A program made the translations under genes and the position numbers. The notes beneath the pieces are model-generated. The model saw only the letters and a list, made by a program, of their open reading frames with translations, had not been told where the DNA came from and ran no database searches. A stretch of 64,000 nucleotides of DNA from Agarilytica sp045430305 (GTDB lineage: Bacteria > Pseudomonadota > Gammaproteobacteria > Pseudomonadales > Cellvibrionaceae): assembly GCA_045430305.1 (NCBI GenBank), contig JAILXW010000002.1:744001-808000 (forward strand). The letters are read 5' to 3'. The first letter of the stretch is position 1. Every line of letters starts with the position of its first letter. Shown piece by piece: positions 44,319-53,907 of the stretch.

Positions 44319-46808
44319 TTAGAAGAAGTTGTACTTAACAGTACCGAAGATCTGACGTGGGCTACCGTAGAATGCAGTTACGAAACCGAAGTTGTAACCA
44401 GCTACGATGTACTCTTCATCAGTAAGGTTTTGAATGTGTAAGCCACCTTGCCAATGATCATTATCAGAGTTCCATACAGCACTTAAGTTGTAAAGAGTGA
44501 AGCCTGATTGGGTAAGAGTGTCAAACGCTTGATCGTCTTGATAAGTCTTACTACGATAGTTTGCATTACCTGTGATAGTTAATTCACCTGGACCTACAGG
44601 AACACCGTAGTTAAGAGTCAAAGAACCTGTTTGCGCTGGAGTATTTTGAAATACGCGCTCGTCAGATACGTCTTCACCAGAAGAGTCAATATATTCGCTG
44701 AATTCAGCATCAATTAGACCAGCTGTTGCGATTGCTGAAAGGTTATCTGTAAAGTTGATAGTTACATCCCACTCTACACCGACGATTGAAGCTTTACCTG
44801 CGTTGGTGGTTACACCAACAAAGTCGTCAATTTCGCCATCATCGTCACGGTCAACACCGATAGATCCAGGGATCTGAACATCAGTGTAATCGCTGTAGAA
44901 GAATGCCAGGTTAGACAAAATTTGGCCGTCATACGCGTTAGACTTGAAGCCGACTTCGTATGCATCTACGAACTCTGGGTCAAAGCCATCACGAACTACT
45001 TCTTCACTGTAGTTACCACGTGGGTCAAAACCGCCGCCCTTAAACCCTTGAGAGTATGAAGCGTAAAGGTTTGCATCGTCAGATGGTTTCCAAGCAATAC
45101 TGATTTTTGGAGTAAACGCAGAGTCAGTTTTACTACCGCTGAAGGTTGGAACAACTTCATTGTTGTCGTCGTCAGTTACAACACCTGTTAGGCTGGCGCC
45201 TTCGCCGCCAAAGTAAGGGGCTGCGAGAGGGGTGGAAGATCTTAGGACAGGGTCGCCGTTGCCATCAAGAACTGGGTCACCGTTAGCGTCAAGTTGCGGT
45301 GTAGATAACAAGAACAGCTCACGCTGAACTGTCGCGGTGCGCTCGTCTTCAGTGAAGCGGCCACCAACGGTTAATTCAACTGTGTCAGTCAAATCGATAC
45401 TTGCTTCACCAAATAGTGCCCAAGTAGATGTGTCAACATCGCCAATCGAAAATGAAGTAACTCCAGCATCAGCCAATACAACATCAAACGCATTAAATGC
45501 ATTTGCATCCAAGTAATATAAGCCTACAACACCAGCAACGCGATCGAAGTCAAAGCCTAGTTGGAATTCCTGGCTGAGCTGCTCATTTTCATAGATTACA
45601 GGAACGTCAAATGCGAAGCCTGGCAATGAGTCAAAGTCAATCGGAGACTCTGTTTCATCTTCGCGCATAGCAGTAGTCGATTTGAAGGTCAATGCATCAT
45701 TAATTTGGAATTCAACAAAGGCTGACGCACCCGTAGCAGTTACTTTGTTTTCATTGATGGGGTGGTCCATCGCTGTGATGCTGCCACGAGAGTCGAAAGT
45801 ATCGAGGTCGCCGCCATCTGGCATGCCGACATAACGTGGAAGAGTCACTGCGCCAATCGGGTTGCCATCGCCGTCAAGAGGTAAAACATTGCCGTTAGTA
45901 TCCACAGCATCGCCATTTCCATCGATTAGAGTAACCGTTGGATCGTCAGTCAATAAGCGACCTACACGAGTGCTTGAATTGTCAACAGTGTGGTCAGCAG
46001 CGAAACGAATGTATAGTGAATCGCTTGGCGTAATCTCTAAGCTTACACGACCAGCAAAGATATCTTTATCATAGTTCTCTTCGGTGCCAGTTTTGCTAAC
46101 GCCAACTTGGTTTGGAGAATCTGTTGCTACGGTAGCATCAGCTTCGTATATATCAGTTTCACCAAAGCCATCACGTTTAAATACAGCCAGGCTACCGCCG
46201 ACTTTAACGACATCGCCGATAGGTGCGCTACCAGTAACAAGTAAATCAGTTTGGTTGTATTCGCCAAGAGTACCTTTAACACTTAATTCTGGCTCGTCAG
46301 AAAGACGTTTGGTTACGTACTTGATAGCACCACCAATTGTATTACGGCCGTATAGCGTACCTTGTGGCCCACGAAGGATTTCCACACGCTCTACGTCGTA
46401 CACGTCAACGACAGCGCCTTGTGGGCGATTCAAGTAAATGTCGTCAATGTAGATACCAACACCCGCTTCAAAGCCGGCAACTGGATCTTGTTGGCCAACA
46501 CCACGAATAAACGCAGTAAGGGTTGTGTTAGAACCGCGAGACGCTTTCAAAGTGGTGTTTGGAGAAGAGTTACCAATTTGAGTAATGTCTTGAATACCTT
46601 GCTTCTCTAATGCGTCACCAGTAAATGATGATAGAGAGATAGGTACTTCTTGCAATGATTCGTCACGGCGACGAGCAGATACAACAAGCACTTCTTCTTC
46701 TTCGCGAGCGCCTTCTTGGGCAACAGCGATTTGAGGAAGCGCGATTGTACCGCTCATAAGAGCGATCGCAGCAGCGAGGGGATTTAGATGGAGTTTAGTT
46801 TTTTTCAT
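44319..46808 (-). CDS. TonB-dependent outer membrane receptor
   Basis: 829 aa from ATG 46808 (MKKTKLHLNPLAAAIALMSG). Signal peptide, then a TonB-box-like EEEVLVVSARR, plug domain (PISLSSFTGDALEKQGI, RGPQGTLYGRNTIGGAI) and a barrel ending in YNFF. It imports an unknown ligand with TonB energy. Several extracellular-loop candidates are Asp/Gly/Asn-rich: DGNGDAVDTNGN, LDGDGNP, LDANGDPVLDGNGDP and DRDDDGEIDD, resembling calcium-binding loops. It is divergent from the GntP permease of the hydroxybutyrate region, so an oligomeric or organic-acid ligand is conceivable but unproven. Confidence 0.93.
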   Translation of the reverse strand: MKKTKLHLNPLAAAIALMSGTIALPQIAVAQEGAREEEEVLVVSARRRDESLQEVPISLSSFTGDALEKQGIQDITQIGNSSPNTTLKASRGSNTTLTAFIRGVGQQDPVAGFEAGVGIYIDDIYLNRPQGAVVDVYDVERVEILRGPQGTLYGRNTIGGAIKYVTKRLSDEPELSVKGTLGEYNQTDLLVTGSAPIGDVVKVGGSLAVFKRDGFGETDIYEADATVATDSPNQVGVSKTGTEENYDKDIFAGRVSLEITPSDSLYIRFAADHTVDNSSTRVGRLLTDDPTVTLIDGNGDAVDTNGNVLPLDGDGNPIGAVTLPRYVGMPDGGDLDTFDSRGSITAMDHPINENKVTATGASAFVEFQINDALTFKSTTAMREDETESPIDFDSLPGFAFDVPVIYENEQLSQEFQLGFDFDRVAGVVGLYYLDANAFNAFDVVLADAGVTSFSIGDVDTSTWALFGEASIDLTDTVELTVGGRFTEDERTATVQRELFLLSTPQLDANGDPVLDGNGDPVLRSSTPLAAPYFGGEGASLTGVVTDDDNNEVVPTFSGSKTDSAFTPKISIAWKPSDDANLYASYSQGFKGGGFDPRGNYSEEVVRDGFDPEFVDAYEVGFKSNAYDGQILSNLAFFYSDYTDVQIPGSIGVDRDDDGEIDDFVGVTTNAGKASIVGVEWDVTINFTDNLSAIATAGLIDAEFSEYIDSSGEDVSDERVFQNTPAQTGSLTLNYGVPVGPGELTITGNANYRSKTYQDDQAFDTLTQSGFTLYNLSAVWNSDNDHWQGGLHIQNLTDEEYIVAGYNFGFVTAFYGSPRQIFGTVKYNFF

Positions 46809-47125
46809 GATGCACACCTGTGTGGTTATCCTCGTTGATGTATATTTATTTTTGTTGATGTTGTGTTTATCCGCAGCATTCTAATGCTATTTTACTTGTT
46901 CCAGCAACCCTAATATTCCTTCTTCTTCCTTATTGTAGAAACAAATAATTGAACTGGCTGCGTAGCGCCTAAATTTATGGTTAAATGCGCGCTCATTTAT
47001 TGACCAGGCCCTTTGTTTTTGGTCTTTATTTTAGTATTTCTCTTCACTCCTGCTGCTGGCGGAACTACACTTCGCGATTCGTCAAAACAAACAGTATTGT
47101 TCTTAAAAAATGTAAAAGGCTTTCT
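46809..47125. other. Divergent control region of the TonB receptor and GntP permease
   Basis: 317 bases. The permease frame is open back to 46985, but ATG 47126 with AAAGG six bases upstream fits the family N terminus far better. TTGACC at about 47000 could be a -35 reading towards the permease, with no good -10 at the right distance. No clear operator. Confidence 0.4.
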
Positions 47126-48436
47126 ATGATTAGTATGTTGGGTCTTGTAGCGGCACTCGTGTTGCTGGTGATTTTGACCATTCGAGGGATGAATCTGATG
47201 ATTGCTGCGCCATTTTGCGCAATTATCGTGGCTCTCACCGGGGAAATTCCACTCGTTCCCGAAGTGTCAGACAAAATTAGTCTTATCACGAGTTACATGG
47301 AAGGTTTTGCAGGGTTCCTTGAATCATGGTTCTTCATGTTTTTACTGGGGTCTTTGTTCGGTAAATTTATGGAAGAGTCGGGCGCCGCAGACAAAATCGC
47401 ATTGACCATTGTTGGTCAGATGGGGATGAGAAATGCTGTCGCCGCAATCATTATTGCCTGTGCAATTATGACTTACGGCGGTGTTAGCCTGTTTGTTGTT
47501 GCGTTTTCTGTTTACCCCATGGCTTTAAGCTTATTTAAGCAAGCAAATTTGCCGCGTCGGTTTATTCCGGCTGCGATGGGGTTCGGCTCAGTGACATTTA
47601 CAATGACATCAGCAGGTTCGCCTGAGATTCAAAATTGGATTCCAGTAAAGTTTCTGGGCACGACGCCTTACGCTGCATGGGAAGTGAGTATTGTTGTTGC
47701 AATTTTTATGTTCACACTTGGTTTTTGGTGGCTAAATGTGATGGTTAAGAAAGCCGTTGCCAAAGGCGAAACCTTTGTAGGGCGAAAAAATGATCCCGAG
47801 CCGAAGCAGTTAGATAACTTACCTACTTTTTGGGCTTCGCTCGTACCTATTGCATGTGTATTGGTGATCACTTTTGCGTTTCATGAGGAGTATGGCCAGT
47901 ATTCTTTGGTGATGTCATTGGCATCTGGGTGTTTAGCTGCCTGGTTTGTTACTCACCGCAGTATGGAAGGGCTGGATAAGGTGGTCGCACACGGAACCAC
48001 TGGTGCGGTCATTGCAATTGCGAATACTTCTGCTGTGGTGGGGTTTGGTGCCGTAGCCAAGGCTTCACCAGCATTTGGAATTGCGGTCGAATCTATCACG
48101 TCGATCCCAGGCAATGAGCTTATTGGTGCAGCGATTGCTGTGACAGTAATTGCGGCTATGACTGGTTCGGCATCTGGTGGTCAAAGTATCGCACTTCCGG
48201 TACTTGGCCCTCATTATATAGATGCGGGTGTTGATCCGGAGGCGCTTCACCGTGTTGTTGCCATTTCTTCCGGTGCTTTGGATTCGCTTCCTCACAACGG
48301 CTATGTCGTAACTACCATTCGTGCGATTTGTCAGGAAACGCATCAGGCAGCCTATGGGCCGATGGGGGCGTTGACGGTGGTCGTTCCGATACTCGGTACT
48401 ATTCTTGCCCTCGTGCTATTTATTGTTACGGGGTAG
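47126..48436 (+). CDS. GntP-family permease, probably for hydroxybutyrate or a related acid
   Basis: 436 aa, about 12 membrane segments. GntP-type sequence: AIIIACAIMTYGGVSLFV, GSASGGQSIALPVLGPHY, SSGALDSLPHNGYVVTT. In Pseudomonas a GntP-family permease lies beside 3-hydroxybutyrate dehydrogenase and serves that pathway. Here the dehydrogenase and CoA-transferase genes lie 5-8 kb downstream with related regulators, which supports the same substrate. Gluconate or another hydroxy acid remains possible. The kinase gene begins 102 bases after its stop. Confidence 0.82.
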   Translation: MISMLGLVAALVLLVILTIRGMNLMIAAPFCAIIVALTGEIPLVPEVSDKISLITSYMEGFAGFLESWFFMFLLGSLFGKFMEESGAADKIALTIVGQMGMRNAVAAIIIACAIMTYGGVSLFVVAFSVYPMALSLFKQANLPRRFIPAAMGFGSVTFTMTSAGSPEIQNWIPVKFLGTTPYAAWEVSIVVAIFMFTLGFWWLNVMVKKAVAKGETFVGRKNDPEPKQLDNLPTFWASLVPIACVLVITFAFHEEYGQYSLVMSLASGCLAAWFVTHRSMEGLDKVVAHGTTGAVIAIANTSAVVGFGAVAKASPAFGIAVESITSIPGNELIGAAIAVTVIAAMTGSASGGQSIALPVLGPHYIDAGVDPEALHRVVAISSGALDSLPHNGYVVTTIRAICQETHQAAYGPMGALTVVVPILGTILALVLFIVTG

Positions 48437-48538
48437 ATATTCGAAGGCTTCATGGCCTTGTCATCTTGTGTGCCGTTGTTGAGCGGAGAGTGTTTTCCCT
48501 CAGCAATGGCTCTGTCACCCTAGAAAGTAAATCGTAAT

Positions 48539-51500
48539 ATGTTAAGCCCCATTTCCCTCGCTCTTTGGTCGCTCGGATATTTTCTTCTGTTGTTTTTGAT
48601 TGCAACGTGGGGCGATCGTTTATCTGAGCGGGTGGTTCGTCGTTATAAGCCGTTTTTCATTGGCTTTGCTGCGTGTATTTATTGCAGTGCATGGAGTTTT
48701 TACGGCGCCTTGACTCAAGTGATAGAGAAGGGCTGGTATTTTCCTCCTACTTATATTGGTGCGATCGTATTATTGGTTTTTGTCTCGCCGTTTATTAGGA
48801 AGTTATTGGATGAGAGTAAACGAGGGAAAACAACATCAATAGCTGATTTTTTGTCACTGTCTTTTGGCCGTTCACGGCCTCTCGCGATTCTTGTTACATC
48901 AATTTCTATCGTTGTGTTAGTGCCTTATATAGCATTACAGCTAAAGGCCATTGGAGAAAGCTTTTCGCTGCTCAGTCAGGGCGCGTATACAAGTGTCCAG
49001 TTGAGAAATACAGGTCCATTTGATGCCGCCTTGGTAGCTACTGTTGTGCTTTCCGTGTTCGCGATAGCTTTTGGCACTCGCCATTTAGATGATCGTGAAC
49101 ATCACAATGGTTTGTTGATGGTGATCGCCTTCGAATCGATTGTTAAATTAATTGCTTTTGTAGCTGTCACGTATTTTGTCATCACCCATCTTTTTGATGG
49201 TGTTGAAGAAATCTTTTTCAATCTAGGACGAAACCCATATGCCTATGCGCATCTGCAATCAGTGCAAAGTGGTGGTGGGTATATCGCAGCAATAATTGTA
49301 GGGATGTTTGCGGTGGTGTGTTTGCCTAGAATGTTTCATGTGTTGGTGGTGGAAAGTGAAGGATCGCGCGATCTCGGCGCGGTTCGTTGGATCTTTCCGA
49401 GCTATTTGTTAATTTTGGGTGTGTGCATGTTGCCTGTAGCGTTTGCTGGATTTTTAAAGCTGAACGAAATGGGCGTGCTGTCAGAATATTTGGTTTTGGC
49501 TTTGCCAATGCTCAGTGAAAAAGTCGACCTTGCGCTGTTGGCATACCTAGGCGGCTTATCAGCAGGCAGCAGCATGGTGATACTGGGCTGTGTTGCATTG
49601 GCGACGATGGTAAGTAACGAGCTAGTCGTTCCGCTGCTTGTGCGCCGTGGCTACATGAATTTGGGTGATCGAGGTAAGCTGGGCGGTATCGTACAAAATA
49701 TTCGTCGCATTGTTATTGTTTTATTAATGCTGCTCGCATACGCCTATTACGTTTTATTTACCCAAAAGACAACGTTGGGGGCGATCGGGGGGTTATCGTT
49801 TTCTCTGATTGTTCAGTTCGCACCGGCGATGGTGTTTAGTGTGTTGCTGCGGCCAGATAAACGAGCGCATTTGGGTGATGCTGCGTTTTACAGTGTATTA
49901 GCGGGCAGCTGTGTTTGGGCCTATACGATTTTGCTTCCGACCTTGTCTCTGAGTGCCGCTGAGCCAGCTCTTTGGCTACAGAGTGGGCCGATGGGTGTTT
50001 CTTGGTTGTGCCCAACTGCACTCTTTGGCTTCGATGGCATGTCTGTTCTAACCCATGGTGTACTGTGGAGTACGGGCTTAAATATTTTTACTTTTTTGCT
50101 TCTTACGAAAAAGCCTTCAGAAATTATTCGCGAAACTTTATCTGGTGACGAGCATGTTGTTACGTTATTAGAGTTGCGCATCCTTTTAAGTAGGTTTTTG
50201 GGTGCAGATCAAACGGAGTTAGCATTAAATCAGTACCCAGAATTGCGTGAGGCGCGTGGTTTTGCTGACAAAGATGATATTCAAGTTGTAGAAAACATAC
50301 TCGCCGGTGTTATTGGCTCTGAATCTGCTTTTCACGTAATTGAGCATAGTTTTACTGGTGAAAAAGAGAGTGAAACCCTACTCGATAAAACGTCACAGAT
50401 TTTCCAGTTTGGTCGAGAACTTTTGCAAGAAAGTATCGATAATATTAGTCAGGGTATTAGTGTTGTCGATTCGCAAATGAAGTTGGTGGCATGGAACAGA
50501 ACCTATTTCCAAATATTTGAATACCCTAATGGCATGCTGCACGTGGGCCGTGGCGTGGCCGACTTAATTCGCTACAACGCGGAAAAAAATGGTTTAGAGC
50601 CTCACGAAATTGAAGAGTATGTTACGAAGCGATTAAAACTAATGACTTCTGGTAGCTCCTACGTCAGTACATACATACATCACAACGGGAAAGTGTTAGA
50701 GATTCAAGGTGCCCCCATGGGCGAGGGTGGTTATGTAACAACATATACGGATATTACGAACTATCAAGCTACGGTAACCGCACTGGAAGTCGCTCGCTCT
50801 ACCTTGGAAACGCGCGTAAAAGAACGCACAGAGCAATTGCAGTCGGCGAATGTACAGCTTCGTGAAGCCAACAAAAACAAAACGCATTTTCTTGCGGCGG
50901 CAGGGCATGATTTAATTCAACCGCTCAATGCGGCTAAACTTTTTGCTACGGCGTTAACGCAGAAAGTGAATGATCCAGAAATAAAACAACTGATCGATAA
51001 CTTGGATCTTTCGCTGCATTCTGCGGATGCAATTATCAGTGAGTTGTTAGCCATTGCGAAGCTAGATTCTGGCGAAATGCGAGTGAACCCGAATACCTTT
51101 TGTATTGGCGATTTAATAAATTCACTCAAAAAAGAATTTACTATTATCGCGAATAAAAAGGAGCTAGAACTGCACACAGTGTATTGCTCGCTCGCGGTAA
51201 ATACAGATGAAAAGTTATTAAAGCGGGTGTTGCAAAACCTTATTTCGAATGCGATTCGCTATACCGATAGCGGGACAGTATTGATTGGCTGTCGACGTGT
51301 TAAGTCCAATATTGAAGTCGAAGTGCTCGATCAAGGAAAAGGTATTCCCGAATCAGAAATAGATGAAATCTTTAAAGAGTTTCATCGCATTGATAAAAAT
51401 GTACACGATGGCGGGCTGGGGTTGGGGCTGGCAACGGTTAGGCGTTTGTGTGAACTTTTAAAGATCAAAATTAGTGTGAGCTCGGAAGAAGGCCAAGGCA

Positions 51501-51988
51501 GTATATTCAAGGTAACGATTCCTAAAGCAGAAAAACGCCACGCTTCAGCTGTGGAAGAAGATGAGCCGGCGGTATCGCGACAGTCAGTGCTTTCGGGGAT
51601 GCGTGTTCTAAGTATCGATAATGAGCCTTCTATATTGGAAGGCATGAAAGCCGTACTGGAAAACTGGGGCTGTACTTTTGAAGGTTATACGGAATGGCCA
51701 GAGATATTGCCCTGGGAACCAGATGTTTTGTTGGTAGATTACCACTTAAATGACGGTGTCACTGGTATTGAAGTTGCGGAAAAATTCCAAGGTGCCTATG
51801 GCGAAGATGCGCAAGTAGTGGTGATTTCTGCGGACCAAGATAACAATGTGCGAGCTCAGGCGAAATCGCGCGCTTATTTCTTTTTACGTAAGCCTCTCAA
51901 AACGGCTGCTTTATGGTCAGTGTTGGCTCGTATTAAAGATATGAAAGGCTTAGAAAGCACCCAGGTTGGGAAGCCGCCAAGAAAGTAA
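48539..51988 (+). CDS. Hybrid sensor kinase with solute-symporter domain (CrbS/MxtR type)
   Basis: 1149 aa. Residues about 1-510 form a 13-helix SSSF sodium/solute symporter-like domain; then a linker, PAS (about 640-750), coiled coil, histidine kinase with H790 in AAGHDLIQPLNAAKLF, ATPase boxes (NLISNAIRYTD, DQGKGIPESE, GGLGLGLATVRRL) and a C-terminal receiver with D1067 in LLVDYHL. CrbS and MxtR have this plan and control acetate/acetyl-CoA metabolism through a LuxR-type regulator, and one is encoded next door in convergent orientation. Whether the symporter part transports or only senses is not known. Confidence 0.9.
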   Translation: MLSPISLALWSLGYFLLLFLIATWGDRLSERVVRRYKPFFIGFAACIYCSAWSFYGALTQVIEKGWYFPPTYIGAIVLLVFVSPFIRKLLDESKRGKTTSIADFLSLSFGRSRPLAILVTSISIVVLVPYIALQLKAIGESFSLLSQGAYTSVQLRNTGPFDAALVATVVLSVFAIAFGTRHLDDREHHNGLLMVIAFESIVKLIAFVAVTYFVITHLFDGVEEIFFNLGRNPYAYAHLQSVQSGGGYIAAIIVGMFAVVCLPRMFHVLVVESEGSRDLGAVRWIFPSYLLILGVCMLPVAFAGFLKLNEMGVLSEYLVLALPMLSEKVDLALLAYLGGLSAGSSMVILGCVALATMVSNELVVPLLVRRGYMNLGDRGKLGGIVQNIRRIVIVLLMLLAYAYYVLFTQKTTLGAIGGLSFSLIVQFAPAMVFSVLLRPDKRAHLGDAAFYSVLAGSCVWAYTILLPTLSLSAAEPALWLQSGPMGVSWLCPTALFGFDGMSVLTHGVLWSTGLNIFTFLLLTKKPSEIIRETLSGDEHVVTLLELRILLSRFLGADQTELALNQYPELREARGFADKDDIQVVENILAGVIGSESAFHVIEHSFTGEKESETLLDKTSQIFQFGRELLQESIDNISQGISVVDSQMKLVAWNRTYFQIFEYPNGMLHVGRGVADLIRYNAEKNGLEPHEIEEYVTKRLKLMTSGSSYVSTYIHHNGKVLEIQGAPMGEGGYVTTYTDITNYQATVTALEVARSTLETRVKERTEQLQSANVQLREANKNKTHFLAAAGHDLIQPLNAAKLFATALTQKVNDPEIKQLIDNLDLSLHSADAIISELLAIAKLDSGEMRVNPNTFCIGDLINSLKKEFTIIANKKELELHTVYCSLAVNTDEKLLKRVLQNLISNAIRYTDSGTVLIGCRRVKSNIEVEVLDQGKGIPESEIDEIFKEFHRIDKNVHDGGLGLGLATVRRLCELLKIKISVSSEEGQGSIFKVTIPKAEKRHASAVEEDEPAVSRQSVLSGMRVLSIDNEPSILEGMKAVLENWGCTFEGYTEWPEILPWEPDVLLVDYHLNDGVTGIEVAEKFQGAYGEDAQVVVISADQDNNVRAQAKSRAYFFLRKPLKTAALWSVLARIKDMKGLESTQVGKPPRK

Positions 51989-52017
51989 GTGTGAAATAAG
52001 CGTTTTGTTTTTGCTGA

Positions 52018-52665
52018 CTATTCGTCTGTTGCTGGCGACTCAAACTTCTGCGACATCAAGATTACTTCGGTACGCTTGCGCAGGCCAAGTTTTCGCAGAA
52101 TAGCGGTAACGTGAGACTTGACTGTTGTTTCCGTGATATCTAACTCAAAGGCGATCTGCTTGTTAAGCATGCCTTGGCTCAACATGCTGAATACGCGAAA
52201 TTGGTGAGGTGTTAATGAGGCCACACGTTTTGCAATTTCTTGCAGTTCTTCGTCTTCTTCATCGATGGTTTTGTCGAAGCGGGGCACGCCCTCTAATAAA
52301 TCACCGATTACTTTTTCTAGTTCGTCGGCGTCCAGTGACTTAGATACATACCCAATGGCGCCAAGTTGCTCTGCGTGGCTAATGGCTTTGGGGCTATCAT
52401 CACCAGAAATCATAGCGACTGGTACTTCAGGAAAGCAGCCGCGTAGATTCACCAGGCCAGCAAAGCCGGTTGTTCCTGGCATATGAAGATCGAGCAGCAC
52501 CAAGTCGGGGTCTACGTCTGACTCTAAATATTTATGTACTTCTTCAATAGTGTTGCAAGAAATACATTGAATATTGTCAGGCAGGTTAGAAAAATTCTCA
52601 ATTGTTTGAATTAGGGCGGTTCGAAACAGAGGGTGATCGTCAGCGATAATAATATGTAGAGTCAT
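52018..52665 (-). CDS. LuxR/NarL-type response regulator (CrbR/ErdR type)
   Basis: 215 aa. Receiver domain with IIIADDHPLFR, phospho-acceptor D59 in LVLLDLHMPG, and KSLDADEL; C-terminal LuxR helix-turn-helix at about 150-210 (LTPHQFRVFSMLSQGMLNKQ, ITETTVKSHV). Probably the partner of the convergent kinase 48539-51988, as CrbR/ErdR is for CrbS/MxtR. Targets in related bacteria include acetyl-CoA synthetase; none is in the window. Confidence 0.9.
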   Translation of the reverse strand: MTLHIIIADDHPLFRTALIQTIENFSNLPDNIQCISCNTIEEVHKYLESDVDPDLVLLDLHMPGTTGFAGLVNLRGCFPEVPVAMISGDDSPKAISHAEQLGAIGYVSKSLDADELEKVIGDLLEGVPRFDKTIDEEDEELQEIAKRVASLTPHQFRVFSMLSQGMLNKQIAFELDITETTVKSHVTAILRKLGLRKRTEVILMSQKFESPATDE

Positions 52666-52810
52666 AAATCAGTCTTAGTGTTTTGCTCAACGTTTTAGTG
52701 TTTATTGTTGCTGGTTTCGAGGCTTGCCAGTGCTGAGCTGCGCGTAGAGTACATGACATTAAATTGCATGACAAATAGCCAGTCAGCACGAAGCGACAAA
52801 GACGGTGGCG

Positions 52811-53710
52811 CTAATCATTCGGTAGCCACATATTTAGAATAGTCTTTTCCAGCGCAAGTGCTGCAACAGACAGCGGATAACGGCGGCGTGTGACTAAACC
52901 CACTTGGCGAACAATTTTGGGAGCCCCGATTTCTCTGCAGATGGCGCCCATCTCTTGCATTTGTTCACGGCTTAATGAGGGCACTGCACTCACTCCCAAA
53001 CCATTGGCCACCATTTTGCCTGTGGTGGCCAGTTGGTGGGTTTCGTATACCACGTTCAAATTTAAATTGTGTTTCGCGAGGGTCGTTTCCAGTAGCACTC
53101 GGACGTTGGCGGGTTTTTGTAGAGCGATAAAGTCGTGTGCCAATAGTTGTGTCCAAGAAATAGGGGAGTCATCAGGTAGCGCGTTTGCGAAGGTGGCGGG
53201 TAGCAATGCAATAAATTGATCTTGGAATAATGGCGTAAAACACAAATCTTCACTTTCACCTGGGTCAAACGAAATGCCCAGTTCAACGCGGCCTTTACGC
53301 ACCAGTTCCACAACCTGCTCGGCCACAACATCTTGCACGCTAATATTCACACCGGGGTGATTTTTGCGAAACTCTGAGATAGCTTGTGGTAGATGGTTGC
53401 AGGCAAATGATGGCATTGCGGCGATGGAAATCTTACCGCGCCTTAAAGAAAAAAGGTTGTGTACATCGCCAATGGCCGCGTCCCAATCTTGTAGTAGGCG
53501 TTCTGCTACAGCGAGAAACTCCTCGCCTTCTGGGGTGAGAGACAGGGTTCGAGTGGTACGGTTGAGCAGCGACCCCCCCAAATCTGTTTCTAGGTTTTTG
53601 ATCGTAATGCTCAGGGCTGGCTGCGACAGGCTTACCAGGCCGCAAGCTTCGGCAAAACTCTGAGTGCGGGCGACGGCTACGAAGGCTCTAAGCTGTTTAA
53701 CGGTGCTCAT
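52811..53710 (-). CDS. LysR-family regulator, divergent from the CoA-transferase genes
   Basis: 299 aa. N-terminal winged helix: QLRAFVAVARTQSFAEA, LSLSQPALSITIKNLE as the recognition region (quoted from SLSQPALS), followed by a periplasmic-binding-like ligand domain. Its divergent position 197 bases from scoA indicates control of ketone-body use. A 25-bp imperfect palindrome at 53756-53780 is the likely binding site. Confidence 0.9.
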   Translation of the reverse strand: MSTVKQLRAFVAVARTQSFAEACGLVSLSQPALSITIKNLETDLGGSLLNRTTRTLSLTPEGEEFLAVAERLLQDWDAAIGDVHNLFSLRRGKISIAAMPSFACNHLPQAISEFRKNHPGVNISVQDVVAEQVVELVRKGRVELGISFDPGESEDLCFTPLFQDQFIALLPATFANALPDDSPISWTQLLAHDFIALQKPANVRVLLETTLAKHNLNLNVVYETHQLATTGKMVANGLGVSAVPSLSREQMQEMGAICREIGAPKIVRQVGLVTRRRYPLSVAALALEKTILNMWLPND

Positions 53711-53755
53711 TGAAGGCTAATTACCCACAAACTATTTATAAATATTTTAAATCAG

Positions 53756-53780
53756 TTATTAGATTAAATTAATTTGATAA
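53756..53780. promoter_or_regulatory. Palindrome in the LysR/scoA divergent promoter
   Basis: Symmetric about 53768: left arm TTATtAgATTAA, right arm TTAATtTgATAA, with two mismatched pairs. It includes T-N11-A LysR-type geometry and is close to the LysR gene start, as usual for such regulators. Confidence 0.5.
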
Positions 53781-53833
53781 ATATAAGTGTTTGAGGCATT
53801 CTTCGCAACCCTGAAAAAGTTCGCCATTTGATA

Positions 53834-53846
53834 AGGCAAATTGCCT
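53834..53846. promoter_or_regulatory. Perfect 13-bp palindrome upstream of scoA
   Basis: AGGCAA-A-TTGCCT, about 60 bases before the scoA start. It is separate from the LysR-type palindrome and could be a second regulator site or a promoter-proximal operator. Confidence 0.4.
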
Positions 53847-53907
53847 GAAAATGTGGCCAGAATTCAAATAATTACGTCAATTTTCACTTATATAGGAGGA
53901 GCGGCCT

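Noticed and set aside
46985..47125. N-terminal extension of the GntP permease
   Set aside because: Cys/Arg-rich and unlike the family; ATG 47126 with AAAGG upstream fits better.
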